DNA from: Tissierellia bacterium
Lineage (GTDB): Bacteria; Bacillota; Clostridia; Tissierellales; Peptoniphilaceae
Direction: 5' to 3'
Length of the DNA stretch: 64,000 nt
Assembly: GCA_012728295.1 (NCBI GenBank)
Contig: JAAYFJ010000051.1
Coordinates: forward strand, 1 to 64,000
In this document: one piece after another, positions 39,639-48,436 of the stretch
Layout of the letters: each line of letters begins with the position of its first letter
Position numbering within the stretch: the stretch's first letter is position 1
Notes under the pieces: generated by a model
Seen by the model: the letters and a program-made list of their open reading frames with translations, nothing else
What the model was told of the DNA's origin: nothing
Databases searched by the model: none
Program-made: the position numbers and the translations under genes

Positions 39639-39665
39639 TTTACCCTCTCCCATAAGGAATTTTTG

Positions 39666-40415
39666 TCAAAATTTAATATTAGAAACATCCAATCCTCTAT
39701 CCTCAACAAATTTTATTGCTCCATCGAAATTAAGCTTAAAGTCCTTAATTCTATGGGCATCTGACCCAATAGAAATTCTTTTGCCGCCTAAACCTTTATA
39801 TAAGCTAAACAAATAATCATAATATCTTCCATTCTTAAACTGATAAAGACCCCTAGTGTTCAGTTCAAGTGCTAAATCATATTTAATAATAATCTCCAAA
39901 GCACTTTTTATTAAGGATTCTTGCTCAAATACATCTTCCATCTCATATTCTTTATTTCTTAAAACAAAATCCATATGTGCTACCACATCTACAACATGAT
40001 GAAAATCAACTACTGACTTAATGATATTTTCATAATATCCAGGAAGTATTTCCCTGAAAGAATTTCTGTCCATTGAGTCCATATAATCCACTTCATCATT
40101 TTCGTGGACGCTTAGTAAAATTAAATCAAATTCTCTTTTATCAATGAATTCGAGCAACCTGTCTTTAACCCTTTCAGTATAGCCTAATTCAACTCCTTTT
40201 AATACTCTATTATCATAACGTTTATTAAGTTCTTCCACCTGCTCAGCATATTCATCATAATCAAAAGCTGTATCCCCACCATTCATACAAAAACATTCAA
40301 AGTCAGCATGCTCTGTAGTAATTATCGGAGAGTCTGATACTTTAAGATAATTCTCAATAGATTCTATTGAGTCAAAAGAAAACTCTGAGTGTACATGTTG
40401 ATCAATTATTCTCAT
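39666..40415 (-). CDS. PHP-domain phosphatase, histidinol-phosphatase (HisJ/HisK) family
   Basis: 249 residues. The PHP metal site shows IIDQHVHSEFSFDS at the N-terminus, ITTEHADFE near 34, GVELGYTE near 75, LLSVHEND near 103, VVAHMDFV near 145 and a final IGSDAHRIKDF near 220. Such proteins hydrolyse histidinol phosphate or related phosphoesters. No his genes are nearby, so the physiological substrate is uncertain. Located just upstream of the EEP gene. Confidence 0.85.
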   Translation of the reverse strand: MRIIDQHVHSEFSFDSIESIENYLKVSDSPIITTEHADFECFCMNGGDTAFDYDEYAEQVEELNKRYDNRVLKGVELGYTERVKDRLLEFIDKREFDLILLSVHENDEVDYMDSMDRNSFREILPGYYENIIKSVVDFHHVVDVVAHMDFVLRNKEYEMEDVFEQESLIKSALEIIIKYDLALELNTRGLYQFKNGRYYDYLFSLYKGLGGKRISIGSDAHRIKDFKLNFDGAIKFVEDRGLDVSNIKF

Positions 40416-40486
40416 AGATACTCCTTTATTGCTAGCGTATTATTATCCATAATTAATATACCATATATTTATCTTTCCACATAGAA

Positions 40487-40517
40487 AAACTGTGCTCTAA
40501 ATATTAGCACAGTTTTA
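40487..40517 (-). terminator. Terminator of the esterase gene
   Basis: Stem AAAACTGTGCT/AGCACAGTTTT overlapping the esterase stop, with a T-run on the minus strand. Confidence 0.8.
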
Positions 40518-41426
40518 TATCTCATTAATTTTTTCAATCAATTCTCGTTGACCATCTCTACCCTCTTTAACCATTAGGAAGCACTGCCAACAGTGAATCA
40601 TCCCTTTCCCTATTTTCAACTCTAGTGAAATCCCATCTCTCTTAGCAAGTCTTTCTAAAATATAAGAAAACCCTTTCATTACTTCCTTCTCACCATAAGT
40701 TACATATAAAGGGCATAAGCCTTTCATATCTACCTTTTCTATCTGTCCCAAGTACGCATAACTTTCATCTCGAATTAAATAATTCTCTAGCTTTTTGAAA
40801 GCTGAAGCTGAGAATAACGGATCTAATTTATCGTTATCTAAAAGTTTTGTAAAAGTTTCCTCTGATACAGGAATCTCAGCAATTGGGGAGCTTAGAAATA
40901 TTTTTTTCGGAACAATATCCTTCATATTATTACTAAATAGATATGCCATATATGACAATATTAAAGATGCACCTGCTGAAAATCCCAGCATTTTTATTTC
41001 CTCGCTTTGCCAATCTTTTAAAGAATTTTTATATACAGCATCAATAAATAGCACCATATCTTCCAGTGTAAAATCTGGTATCAATGGATAAATAGGCATA
41101 TATACTTTAGAATTAGAATTATCCGCCAATACTCTACACCAGTTAAAATCCATTTTAGTTGCAGTCATAATAAAGCCACCACCGTGTAAATATACTATTG
41201 CACCTTTAGCATCATTCTTTGGATTAAAGATATATACTTTTTTGCCCTCCACGATAATTATTTCGTCGGAAAGATTTTCTTTTACTTCATTCGATACAAG
41301 GTTATTATTTCTAGCTTTTAGCCTTTCAATGACTGCTTCAAAATCTTTTGTGCTAACATCAAGTTTATTCTTTACTCTAAGCGCTCTAATATACAGCAAT
41401 AATGCTTTGTATTTAGTGGAAATCAT
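40515..41426 (-). CDS. Alpha/beta hydrolase, hormone-sensitive-lipase-like esterase
   Basis: 303 residues from ATG 41426 (GGAAG six bases upstream; the in-frame TTG at 41432 would overlap the RBS). The oxyanion motif YLHGGGFIM is near residue 80 and the nucleophile elbow GFSAGAS near 150. A C-terminal His in MIHCWQCF near 280 completes the expected Ser-Asp-His triad. The HGGGF-GxSxG combination marks the HSL/AB-hydrolase-3 esterases, which cleave short acyl esters. Cytoplasmic; no signal peptide. Confidence 0.85.
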   Translation of the reverse strand: MISTKYKALLLYIRALRVKNKLDVSTKDFEAVIERLKARNNNLVSNEVKENLSDEIIIVEGKKVYIFNPKNDAKGAIVYLHGGGFIMTATKMDFNWCRVLADNSNSKVYMPIYPLIPDFTLEDMVLFIDAVYKNSLKDWQSEEIKMLGFSAGASLILSYMAYLFSNNMKDIVPKKIFLSSPIAEIPVSEETFTKLLDNDKLDPLFSASAFKKLENYLIRDESYAYLGQIEKVDMKGLCPLYVTYGEKEVMKGFSYILERLAKRDGISLELKIGKGMIHCWQCFLMVKEGRDGQRELIEKINEI

Positions 41427-41465
41427 AGTCAACTTCCTTTCAGACCATAATAATCTATAATATAT

Positions 41466-41993
41466 TTATTTCTCCGCCATTGTCCTAGTACCCATTTGAT
41501 CTTTCATTGCAAACAATAATACTATTAAACTCTTATGATATGGAATGAATATCCCCTCGTCAATTTTCCTTAGAACCTCCTCTAGAGTTGCCGATTTAAC
41601 CTCCTGAACTTCCTCTTCTTGAAGCTTAAGATTAGATAAATCAATATCTTTATTGATAATATATATATCATCAAATACACTTGCAAAATTTACAGTAATA
41701 GCAGGGCGAATTCTATCAAATGAAATCTTTAAGCCTATTTCTTCCATCAACTCTCTCTCAACCGCGGACTGGCTAGTATCTCCCGAAATAACACCTCCAC
41801 CTACGGACAAGTCCCAAAGATTTGGCCATCGTTCAGTGTTTTTCTGTCTATGTTGAATAAGCAACTCGCCTTTGGAGTTGAAAATACAGGCATGAATAAC
41901 TAGCCGATAAAGCCCATCAGGCTCTTTTTCACCTCTAACTATTGTTTGGTTAGTCTTCTCTCAATCTTTATTATATAAGTCGCATAATTCCAT
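41466..41993 (-). pseudogene. Nudix hydrolase with an in-frame TGA near the N-terminus
   Basis: From ATG 41993 (AAGGAG upstream) the frame reads MELCDLYNKD, TGA at codon 11 (41961-41963), then EKTNQTIVRGEKEPDGLYRL and an intact Nudix protein. The Nudix box is GGGVISGDTSQSAVERELMEEIG with all catalytic glutamates. Homologs of this IPP-isomerase-like Nudix group carry Arg near the stop, so AGA to TGA is the simplest event. An internal start at the later Met would remove the first third of the fold. 175 codons in total. Confidence 0.78.
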
Positions 41994-42190
41994 ATATTTC
42001 TCCTTATTAATATCTAGCATTATTATGTTCCTTTATAACAACTATAATAACATATTTTCAACTATTCTTAATATCAATCTATATACAAAAAACTACCAGT
42101 CTACATGGACTAAACCGATAGCTTAAGCATATTATTGAACTATTATTATCTCATTGCTAATACTGCAAAAACCGTAAGATAACTTGTTTT

Positions 42191-43087
42191 TTAGAACAAC
42201 CTTTTGCGTAGTTTATGTCTCTTTATGTTATCGCCTATAAATACAGCTTTCGCTTTAATGTCCTCCAGTTCTTCAGATATTATATACTTGCCATCTGCCA
42301 CATCAAATCTGTATTGATGAGCACCTGAAGCAATTACTCCTTTTGCCCTAATAATGTTCCCATATTTCCCTCTAATAACATTTTCCAGTAGGATAATTAA
42401 TGATTCTAGGTCGTTAATAACAACATCTTCTAAAGATAGATTCTCGGGCATTTTATCCATTTCTTTTAGAGATTCATAATCTCTGCCATCATATCCAGTA
42501 TTTAACATTGTACTAAACTCTCCAACAGACATGGAAGTATAGTGTTCGATAACGACTTTTCCATTTGGATTTAGTTTTTTTAATTTTGATAATAGCCATT
42601 CCTTCTCAGCTTCACTTGAGTTTTCCATATTAGATACGAAAACTATTCCCGCTGATTGCAATTGGTCTTTGTACAAAATGGGATATTCGATAATATATCT
42701 GTTGAAACTCAGGCCATCAACAATGGTTATGGGATTTAATATACTTATTCTCTCATATTCAATTTGTTTAAGATTCTCTATAATCTTGCTTAAAAACCCA
42801 ACTCCTGTAGGCTCAATCAACAAATATTCAGGATCAACTGAATTGGCAATGGTCAATACAGAGGCTGCAAAGTCACCCTTCATGGAGCAACAAATACAGC
42901 CTTCTGTAACTTCCCAAATATTTAATTTCCCAGCTTCAGTTTCTTTGCTTAAAATGTCACCATCCACTCCTATGTCTCCATATTCATTTTCCAAGATGGC
43001 AAACTCTTTACCTGTAGTTTTTACTACATGCTTAATAAACGTAGTCTTTCCCGCTCCCAAGAAGCCGGATACAATTAATATTTTCAT
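42191..43087 (-). CDS. CobW-like G3E family GTPase
   Basis: 298 residues. Walker A GFLGAGKT is at residues 8-15, the metal-binding CxCC motif GCICCSMKGDF at 63-73, and a LIEPTGVG segment (Walker B region) near 92. A CobW C-terminal-like domain ends the protein. G3E GTPases insert or traffic zinc, cobalt or nickel. The next gene upstream encodes a zinc-dependent alcohol dehydrogenase, about 50 bases away, so a metallochaperone role for it is conceivable but unproven. Confidence 0.88.
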   Translation of the reverse strand: MKILIVSGFLGAGKTTFIKHVVKTTGKEFAILENEYGDIGVDGDILSKETEAGKLNIWEVTEGCICCSMKGDFAASVLTIANSVDPEYLLIEPTGVGFLSKIIENLKQIEYERISILNPITIVDGLSFNRYIIEYPILYKDQLQSAGIVFVSNMENSSEAEKEWLLSKLKKLNPNGKVVIEHYTSMSVGEFSTMLNTGYDGRDYESLKEMDKMPENLSLEDVVINDLESLIILLENVIRGKYGNIIRAKGVIASGAHQYRFDVADGKYIISEELEDIKAKAVFIGDNIKRHKLRKRLF

Positions 43088-43137
43088 TTTTTTGCCTACC
43101 TTTTAGTAACTAAATAATGGTTTCATAAAAGCTGATA

Positions 43138-44199
43138 CTAGTCTTCAATCTTAATAACAGGTTTAATTAAATCAGCAGGCTTATCTCTCATTAAGAATAA
43201 CGCTTCCTCAATATGCTCCCAACCCTCAAAAACATGTGTGCTAAGAGGTGATAAGTCTAGCCTACCTGAAGAGACCAAAGCAGCAAGTTTTTCCATTCGC
43301 AGACGTCCACCTGGAGTCAATCCTCCAACAATCTGCTTATGACCCATACCAACACCCCACTCAACACGTGGAATTTCTATGGAATCTCCAGAACCTAAAT
43401 AGTTTACATTTCCAATTTTTCCACCAGCTTTTAAGCACTTAACAGCCTCAGCAAAAGTTTCCACTCCACCACCTGCAATTACAATCTTATCTACGCCTTT
43501 TCCATCTGTCATATCTAGCACTTGCTGGAAAATCGGACCTTCTTTGTAGCTAATGAAATCGCTAGCGCCATATCCTTTTGCAGCCTCTACACAAACAGGT
43601 CTAGTTCCTACGGCAATTATTCGAGAAGCCCCTCTAAGACTTGCCCCAGCAACCGCCATCAAGCCCACAGGCCCAATCCCAATTACTAGAACTGTATCGC
43701 CAAATTGCACGTCAGCCAATTCAACACCATGGAATCCTGTTGGAACCATATCAGACAACATACATGCATCAACAGTATTAATATTGTCTGGCAAGTGTGC
43801 TAGGTTTCCATCAGCGTCATTTACATGGAAAAATTCTGAGAACACCCCATCTTTAAAGTTAGAAAATTTCCAGCCTGAAAGCATGCCACCCGAATGCATT
43901 GGATAACCACCTTGAGCTTCCAATGAATTCCAATCAGGAGTTATTGCAGGGACTAACACCCTATCTCCCGGTTTGAAATCCTTTACTAAATTTCCAACTT
44001 CAACAACTTCTGCGCAACCCTCGTGCCCTAGAATCATATTATGTCTTTCTCCAATTGCACCTTCCCATAGTGTATGCACATCTGATGTACAAATTGCCAA
44101 TGCCAACGGTTTACATATTGCATCATTTGGACCACACTGAGGACGTTCTTTCTCAATCCATCCCGACTCGCCAATTCTTAACATTGCATAACCTTTCAT
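43138..44199 (-). CDS. NADP-dependent zinc alcohol dehydrogenase
   Basis: Secondary-alcohol dehydrogenase of the Thermoanaerobacter/Clostridium isopropanol type. From ATG 44199 (AAAGGAG upstream) it is 353 residues, the family length. Zinc ligands are Cys in LAICTSDVHT, His in ILGHEGCAEV and Asp in LSDMVPTGFHG. The Rossmann motif GIGPVGLMAV is near 174, followed by GTRPVCVEAAKGYGA, whose Arg is typical of NADP preference. Reduces ketones or aldehydes during fermentation. Followed by the CobW GTPase gene. Confidence 0.92.
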   Translation of the reverse strand: MKGYAMLRIGESGWIEKERPQCGPNDAICKPLALAICTSDVHTLWEGAIGERHNMILGHEGCAEVVEVGNLVKDFKPGDRVLVPAITPDWNSLEAQGGYPMHSGGMLSGWKFSNFKDGVFSEFFHVNDADGNLAHLPDNINTVDACMLSDMVPTGFHGVELADVQFGDTVLVIGIGPVGLMAVAGASLRGASRIIAVGTRPVCVEAAKGYGASDFISYKEGPIFQQVLDMTDGKGVDKIVIAGGGVETFAEAVKCLKAGGKIGNVNYLGSGDSIEIPRVEWGVGMGHKQIVGGLTPGGRLRMEKLAALVSSGRLDLSPLSTHVFEGWEHIEEALFLMRDKPADLIKPVIKIED

Positions 44200-44373
44200 G
44201 GTAAACTCCTTTCGGTTCATATTGGATATGTCTTTCAATAGATATATACCCTGAAAAGTGCTAAAGAATTGCTTGTTGTATATACATTCCTCTTAACAGT
44301 TGTTTTAATAGTTATATTAAAGTAGAGACAAAATAATAGACCTTATTAATACTTAATATATATTGTTTTAAAA

Positions 44374-44401
44374 AAAGCTTAGGATAAATGCGCTAAGCTT
44401 T
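44374..44401 (-). terminator. Terminator of the marR-pirin operon
   Basis: Stem AAAGCTTAG/CTAAGCTTT with six Ts on the minus strand, just past the pirin stop. Confidence 0.75.
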
Positions 44402-44413
44402 AGTCATTTTTTA

Positions 44414-45253
44414 CTAATATTCAACTCCAGATTTTAAGAATGTACCTCGATTTAACTCAGCAAAAGCTAATTTAAGTTCTTCTCGCGTATTCATTACTAT
44501 CGGTCCACCCCAACTTATCGGTTCATCTAATCTATTTGAACTAATAAATAAAACTTGAACATTATCATCTAAGCTATTAATTGTCACCTCTGTGCCTTCT
44601 GACAAAATGGCAGCAGTTTTTTCCTTAATCAACTTGCCCTCTACTTCAATATCTCCAATTAGAGTAAATAAGATAACACTTTTATCGTGTTCCATTTCAA
44701 TAGTAAATTTTGAATTTCGGTCTAGGTGAATATCATAAAAATCTATAGGTAAATATTTCCCCTCATGCCCTACATGTTTTCCGTATTTTCCTGCCAATAA
44801 TCTAAGTTTCCCACCATCAAAAGTTATTTCCTTAATATGATCGTTCTTCACACTATTATATGCTGGTGGAGCCATTTTATCCTTTGCTGGCATATTTAAC
44901 CAAAGCTGCACACCAAGCATTCTCCCAGCAGGAGGTAATTTTTCTTCATGCATTATCCCTGAACCAGCTGTCATCCATTGAACTTCACCGTTCCCAATGG
45001 TATCCTCGTTACCAAGGCTATCTCTATGGGTCATCTTTCCTGAATAAATATAACTAATAGTTTCTATTCCTCGATGAGGATGCATAGGAAAGCCAGCAAT
45101 ATAATCTTCTGGATTTTGACTATCAAAAGAATCCAACATTAATATCGGATCATAATCCTTTGTAGTTTGATGACCTAATACTCTAACTAGATTAACCCCA
45201 GCTCCATCTATGGTTCTAAATCCAGTCACACTTTTATTTACCACTCTTTTCAT
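44414..45253 (-). CDS. Pirin family bicupin protein
   Basis: 279 residues from ATG 45253 (GGAG nine bases upstream; the ATG at 45262 abuts the RBS). The N-terminal cupin holds the metal site FPMHPHRGIETISYI near residue 53 and EVQWMTAGSGIMHEE near 90. A second cupin-like half follows. Pirins act as quercetinases or redox-linked regulators; the activity is unknown here. It overlaps the marR gene by 20 bases, a common pairing in which the MarR protein controls the pirin gene in response to aromatic or oxidative signals. Confidence 0.9.
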   Translation of the reverse strand: MKRVVNKSVTGFRTIDGAGVNLVRVLGHQTTKDYDPILMLDSFDSQNPEDYIAGFPMHPHRGIETISYIYSGKMTHRDSLGNEDTIGNGEVQWMTAGSGIMHEEKLPPAGRMLGVQLWLNMPAKDKMAPPAYNSVKNDHIKEITFDGGKLRLLAGKYGKHVGHEGKYLPIDFYDIHLDRNSKFTIEMEHDKSVILFTLIGDIEVEGKLIKEKTAAILSEGTEVTINSLDDNVQVLFISSNRLDEPISWGGPIVMNTREELKLAFAELNRGTFLKSGVEY

Positions 45254-45671
45254 TAATATCATCTCCTAACTTTTTTAGAATACTTACCAGCGATTTTTTT
45301 TCTTCAACGCTTAATATTTCCATAATTTCTATTATTTTCTCTTCGTTCTTTGGATAAACCTTTTTAATAATATCTTCACCATCATTAGTAAGTTGTAAAA
45401 TATATTTTCTTTTGTCATCCAAACTTTGAATTTTTTTAATATAGTTACGCTTTTCTAAATTCTTTACAATAAGAGGCATCGTACCAGTGGAGCTTAATAT
45501 CTTTTCTTGCACCTGACCAATTGTCATATCTCCTTTATGGTATAGTGCCTCTAATACTGCAAACTGCCCCATCGTTAATCCATATTCGGCAGCTATTCTA
45601 GAAGTCTGTTGATCAATATAATTAATAACCCTATGAAGACCGATTATGATTTTTAACTCATTTTTATGCAT
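45234..45671 (-). CDS. MarR family transcriptional regulator
   Basis: 145 residues. Winged-helix DNA-binding domain with LTMGQFAVLEALYHKGDMTI near 33-52, the recognition helix TGTMPLIVKNLEKRNYI near 68, and the beta-wing SLDDKRKYILQLT near 88. Flanking helices form the dimer. The gene is preceded by a perfect 20-bp palindrome overlapping its promoter, so autoregulation of marR-pirin is very likely. Start ATG at 45671 with AGGGGG upstream. Confidence 0.92.
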   Translation of the reverse strand: MHKNELKIIIGLHRVINYIDQQTSRIAAEYGLTMGQFAVLEALYHKGDMTIGQVQEKILSSTGTMPLIVKNLEKRNYIKKIQSLDDKRKYILQLTNDGEDIIKKVYPKNEEKIIEIMEILSVEEKKSLVSILKKLGDDINEKSGK

Positions 45672-45685
45672 ATCTGCCCCCTAAT

Positions 45686-45705
45686 ATATCTCTATGTAGA
45701 GATAT
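45686..45705. promoter_or_regulatory. MarR operator palindrome
   Basis: ATATCTCTA-TG-TAGAGATAT is a perfect 20-bp inverted repeat that overlaps the -10 of the marR promoter and ends 15 bases before the start codon. Size and placement fit a MarR-family operator. Confidence 0.75.
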
Positions 45706-45732
45706 GTTATCATCTTCTAGGAAATCTGTCAA
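45704..45732 (-). promoter_or_regulatory. marR-pirin promoter
   Basis: TTGACA (45727-45732), 17-base spacer, TAACAT (45704-45709). Confidence 0.7.
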
Positions 45733-45780
45733 TAAATGAAATGCAGCCCTTGGAAACGCTTATCCAAGAGCTGACATAAT

Positions 45781-46004
45781 CTAGTCATCTTCTAGTAATA
45801 TATCTATATACTTAAGTTTATCAAACCAATCTAGCGAGTCTTTACTACAATTATTACCTCCCCTTATCATACATTTAGGCTTTTTCTTACCAAGAAAAAA
45901 CATAATCATATAATAGGGTACCAAGGCAATAACTATCGGAATATATACTATGATACTTAGAAATTTTTTAATATTTTGCCTAAGTTCTTCAATGTCTTAT
46001 CCAT
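45781..46004 (-). pseudogene. Possible small membrane protein with a homopolymer frameshift
   Basis: Reading from ATG 46004 gives MDKTLKNLGKILKN and then a stop. One extra A in the six-A run would join it to a frame with a membrane helix (LSIIVYIPIVIALVPYYMI), a basic stop-transfer (GKKKPKCMIRGG) and an acidic end (DILLEDD) ending in TAG at 45781. It begins five bases after the nitrilase stop. Only weak RBS signals are seen, so this may not have been a gene. Confidence 0.3.
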
Positions 46005-46008
46005 ATAA

Positions 46009-46932
46009 CTATTCGTCTATATAGTCGAATAACAATATATCTGGACGAGCATAATGTCCACAAGCATCAAACTCCATCCTGCTCATTGGAACTTTATCCA
46101 TATCTAAGTCAGCATAGATAATCTCTTCCTTATCCCATACCGGCTCAGTTACATAATTACCATAAGGATCAACAATACAACTTCCTCCCCTACAGACAAC
46201 TTCAGGAAGTTTTTCTATTTCCTCATATGTTTTTAAATGTTTAGGATACATATCCTTTGTAAAGTACATATCGCTATTAATAAAGTAACAATGTCCTTCA
46301 ATGGCAATGTGACGTATAGTCGCTTGCCACTGTTCATTATCGTTTGTATTAGGTGAAATATACAAGGTCACACCTTTATCGTAAAGCGCAACCCTTGCTA
46401 AAGGCATATAACTTTCCCAGCAAATCATACTTCCCATTGGTCCCCAAGGAGTATCTGCAACAGGGAAATATCCACTTTGTGCATCTCCCCAAACAACTCT
46501 TTCTGCACCTGTTGGCTTTAATTTTCTGTGAACAGATACAAGTTCCCCTTCAGGCGAAAAAATAATATTTGAATTATATAGCGTGGCAGATGTGGCATCT
46601 CTTTCAGATACACCTATACTCACATAAGAATTTGCTTTTTTTGCTGCTGCACCTAGAGCTTCTGTTTCTTTTCCAGGAATAATAATTGAATTGTCATAAT
46701 AATACTTCCAATCTATTCTACCAGGTTCTTTTCTACTACCAACGGTAAAATCAAAAGTCATTCCATATGGATAACCTGGGACAAATAGCTCTGGGAAAAC
46801 AATTAACTCAACATCTTTTTTAGATGCTTCTTCAATTAATGAAATTGCTTTTTCAGTAGAAGCCATACTTTCAAACAACACTGGTGCAGCCTGAACCAAT
46901 GCCAACTTACAGTTCTTTTTTAAGTTTTTCAT
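46009..46932 (-). CDS. Nitrilase/carbon-nitrogen hydrolase
   Basis: 307 residues from ATG 46932 (GGAAGGTGG upstream). The catalytic Glu-Lys-Cys triad is Glu48 (VFPELFVPGY), Lys137 (VHRKLKPTG) and Cys171 (MICWESY). ERVVWGDAQSG after the lysine and NTNDNEQWQATIRHIAIEGH near 205 follow the true-nitrilase pattern, in which a nitrile is hydrolysed to acid and ammonia. Natural substrate unknown. Cytoplasmic; monocistronic apart from the doubtful small frame after it. Confidence 0.88.
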   Translation of the reverse strand: MKNLKKNCKLALVQAAPVLFESMASTEKAISLIEEASKKDVELIVFPELFVPGYPYGMTFDFTVGSRKEPGRIDWKYYYDNSIIIPGKETEALGAAAKKANSYVSIGVSERDATSATLYNSNIIFSPEGELVSVHRKLKPTGAERVVWGDAQSGYFPVADTPWGPMGSMICWESYMPLARVALYDKGVTLYISPNTNDNEQWQATIRHIAIEGHCYFINSDMYFTKDMYPKHLKTYEEIEKLPEVVCRGGSCIVDPYGNYVTEPVWDKEEIIYADLDMDKVPMSRMEFDACGHYARPDILLFDYIDE

Positions 46933-47001
46933 TAATACCACCTTCCCATTTTAGAAATACATTACCATACATATTGTACCCCATTAAAGCATTATATAAA
47001 A

Positions 47002-47033
47002 AGAGAAACCATATATAAATATATCGTTTCTCT
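47002..47033 (-). terminator. Terminator of the coiled-coil gene
   Basis: Stem AGAGAAAC/GTTTCTCT with a T-run on the minus strand, 22 bases past the stop at 47056. Confidence 0.65.
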
Positions 47034-47055
47034 CAGAAAATTACGTATAAATAAA

Positions 47056-47427
47056 TTAATCTATTTTGTCTTTTAAGAAAAAATGCAACATCCTTGGCTT
47101 TTTACTAGCCATCTCACCATAATAAATATTATTATGCTGTGAATCGAGTTCGTCTTGATAATCACTCATATTATCATTTTCTAGTTGCTTAATTCTTTTC
47201 AAAATCGACTCTTTTTTTCTTGATGCAACAATTATTGCACCTAGAATCTTTATCTCATCATCCATCGCTTCTGATTGATATTTTTCTAATCGTTCACTAG
47301 TTTCTTCAGAACGTTCAATTTGCTTTGTAATACGTTCATGTGCATCTACCGCTATTTCTCTATTAACTTCTAATTGAGCAAGTAAAGAATTAACTTCTTC
47401 AAATTCTTTATTTAGTTGATTAACCAT
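47056..47427 (-). CDS. Hypothetical coiled-coil protein
   Basis: 123 residues from ATG 47427, chosen because GGAAGGAG lies seven bases upstream. I do not recognise the family. The protein is almost entirely charged helix (VNQLNKEFEEVNSLLAQLEV, later ERITKQIERSEETSERLEK) with a short hydrophobic patch IKILGAIIVASRKK near 60. It ends with a basic MLHFFLKDKID. No signal peptide or catalytic motif is visible. Monocistronic between nitrilase and nitroreductase genes. Confidence 0.65.
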   Translation of the reverse strand: MVNQLNKEFEEVNSLLAQLEVNREIAVDAHERITKQIERSEETSERLEKYQSEAMDDEIKILGAIIVASRKKESILKRIKQLENDNMSDYQDELDSQHNNIYYGEMASKKPRMLHFFLKDKID

Positions 47428-47629
47428 TGTCTTACTCCTTCCTAACCGTGCATTCTTTTTATTCAAGTAAGTCTAATAATATCACTTAAATAATGTAAAG
47501 AATATTCTAATGATGTAATATCATTATGACTCATATTAAATAAAAAATCAATAGAGTAATTTCAATACAAAATCCAAATAATTAGATAATAACATTTGTT
47601 AACGGGTATCATCAATTCGAGGTGATAAA

Positions 47630-48379
47630 ATGAATAGTACAATTAATACACAGCTAAATCACAGAACTATCAGAAAGTTTACAGGAGAAAAAATCAACGA
47701 AAGTACACTAAAAACGCTTTATGAAGTTGCAAACAGAACTGGCACTTCAATGGGCATGCAAACCTACTCCATTATACGGATAACAGATAGTGAAATCAAA
47801 GAGAGACTTGCTGTAATTGGAAAGCAAGACTATATGAAGGATGCAACGGAGCTGTTTGTTTTTATTGTGGACCAATTCAGAAATGCCGAGATAGCTAGGG
47901 CGCAAGGCGTTGAAGAATCGTTGCTAAATGACATGGATAAATTTTTCCAAGGCTTTACAGACGCCAGCTTGGCCTGTCAAAATATGATTGTTGCTGCAGA
48001 ATCCTTAGGCCTTGGTTGCAATTATTACGGCAATATTCACAACGACACCCAAGCTGTAATAGACCTTTTAAAACTGCCTAAATTGACATATCCAGTGCTT
48101 GGACTAGGAATAGGGTATCCAAATCAAGAACCTGCTTTAAAGCCAAGAATGGAAATGGACATAAAAGTTTTTGATAACTCCTATAAAATTTATGACGATT
48201 ATTTAGATCTACTAAAAGACTACGACCAAGTTATGCAAACGTACTACGATTTAAGAGATACAAAAAAAGCCTTAGATAAATTTACTTTACAGGTGAAAGG
48301 TGCTTCTGAAAACTTTATCGAAAAGAGAAAAGAAATTATGAAAGCAATTGTTTATCAAGGCTTTGATTTAATGCTTTGA
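47630..48379 (+). CDS. NADPH-dependent nitroreductase/flavin oxidoreductase
   Basis: 249 residues of the NfsA/FRP-like nitroreductase family, an FMN enzyme that reduces nitro compounds, quinones or flavins. LNHRTIRKFTGEKI near residue 10 carries the FMN-contact Arg residues. DASLACQNMIVAAESLGLG near 110 is the conserved FMN-binding helix, and YPVLGLGIGYPNQEPALKPR near 155 is typical of the NfsA/FRP branch. RBS GAGGTG before ATG 47630. The only plus-strand gene in the last 25 kb. Confidence 0.9.
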   Translation: MNSTINTQLNHRTIRKFTGEKINESTLKTLYEVANRTGTSMGMQTYSIIRITDSEIKERLAVIGKQDYMKDATELFVFIVDQFRNAEIARAQGVEESLLNDMDKFFQGFTDASLACQNMIVAAESLGLGCNYYGNIHNDTQAVIDLLKLPKLTYPVLGLGIGYPNQEPALKPRMEMDIKVFDNSYKIYDDYLDLLKDYDQVMQTYYDLRDTKKALDKFTLQVKGASENFIEKRKEIMKAIVYQGFDLML

Positions 48380-48387
48380 TATATGTG

Positions 48388-48434
48388 AAAAGCAGGTATT
48401 TCAACAGCGTCATAGCTGAAGTAATGCCTGCTTT
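48388..48434. terminator. Bidirectional terminator
   Basis: Stem AAAGCAGGTATT/AATGCCTGCTTT (one mismatch) between the convergent nitroreductase and CPBP genes. Confidence 0.75.
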
Positions 48435-48436
48435 AT

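Noticed and set aside
32100-41993. TGA reassigned to Trp (code 4) to explain the two TGA interruptions
   Set aside because: TGA ends intact glmM and ogg at conserved C-termini, and the Nudix site best fits Arg rather than Trp.
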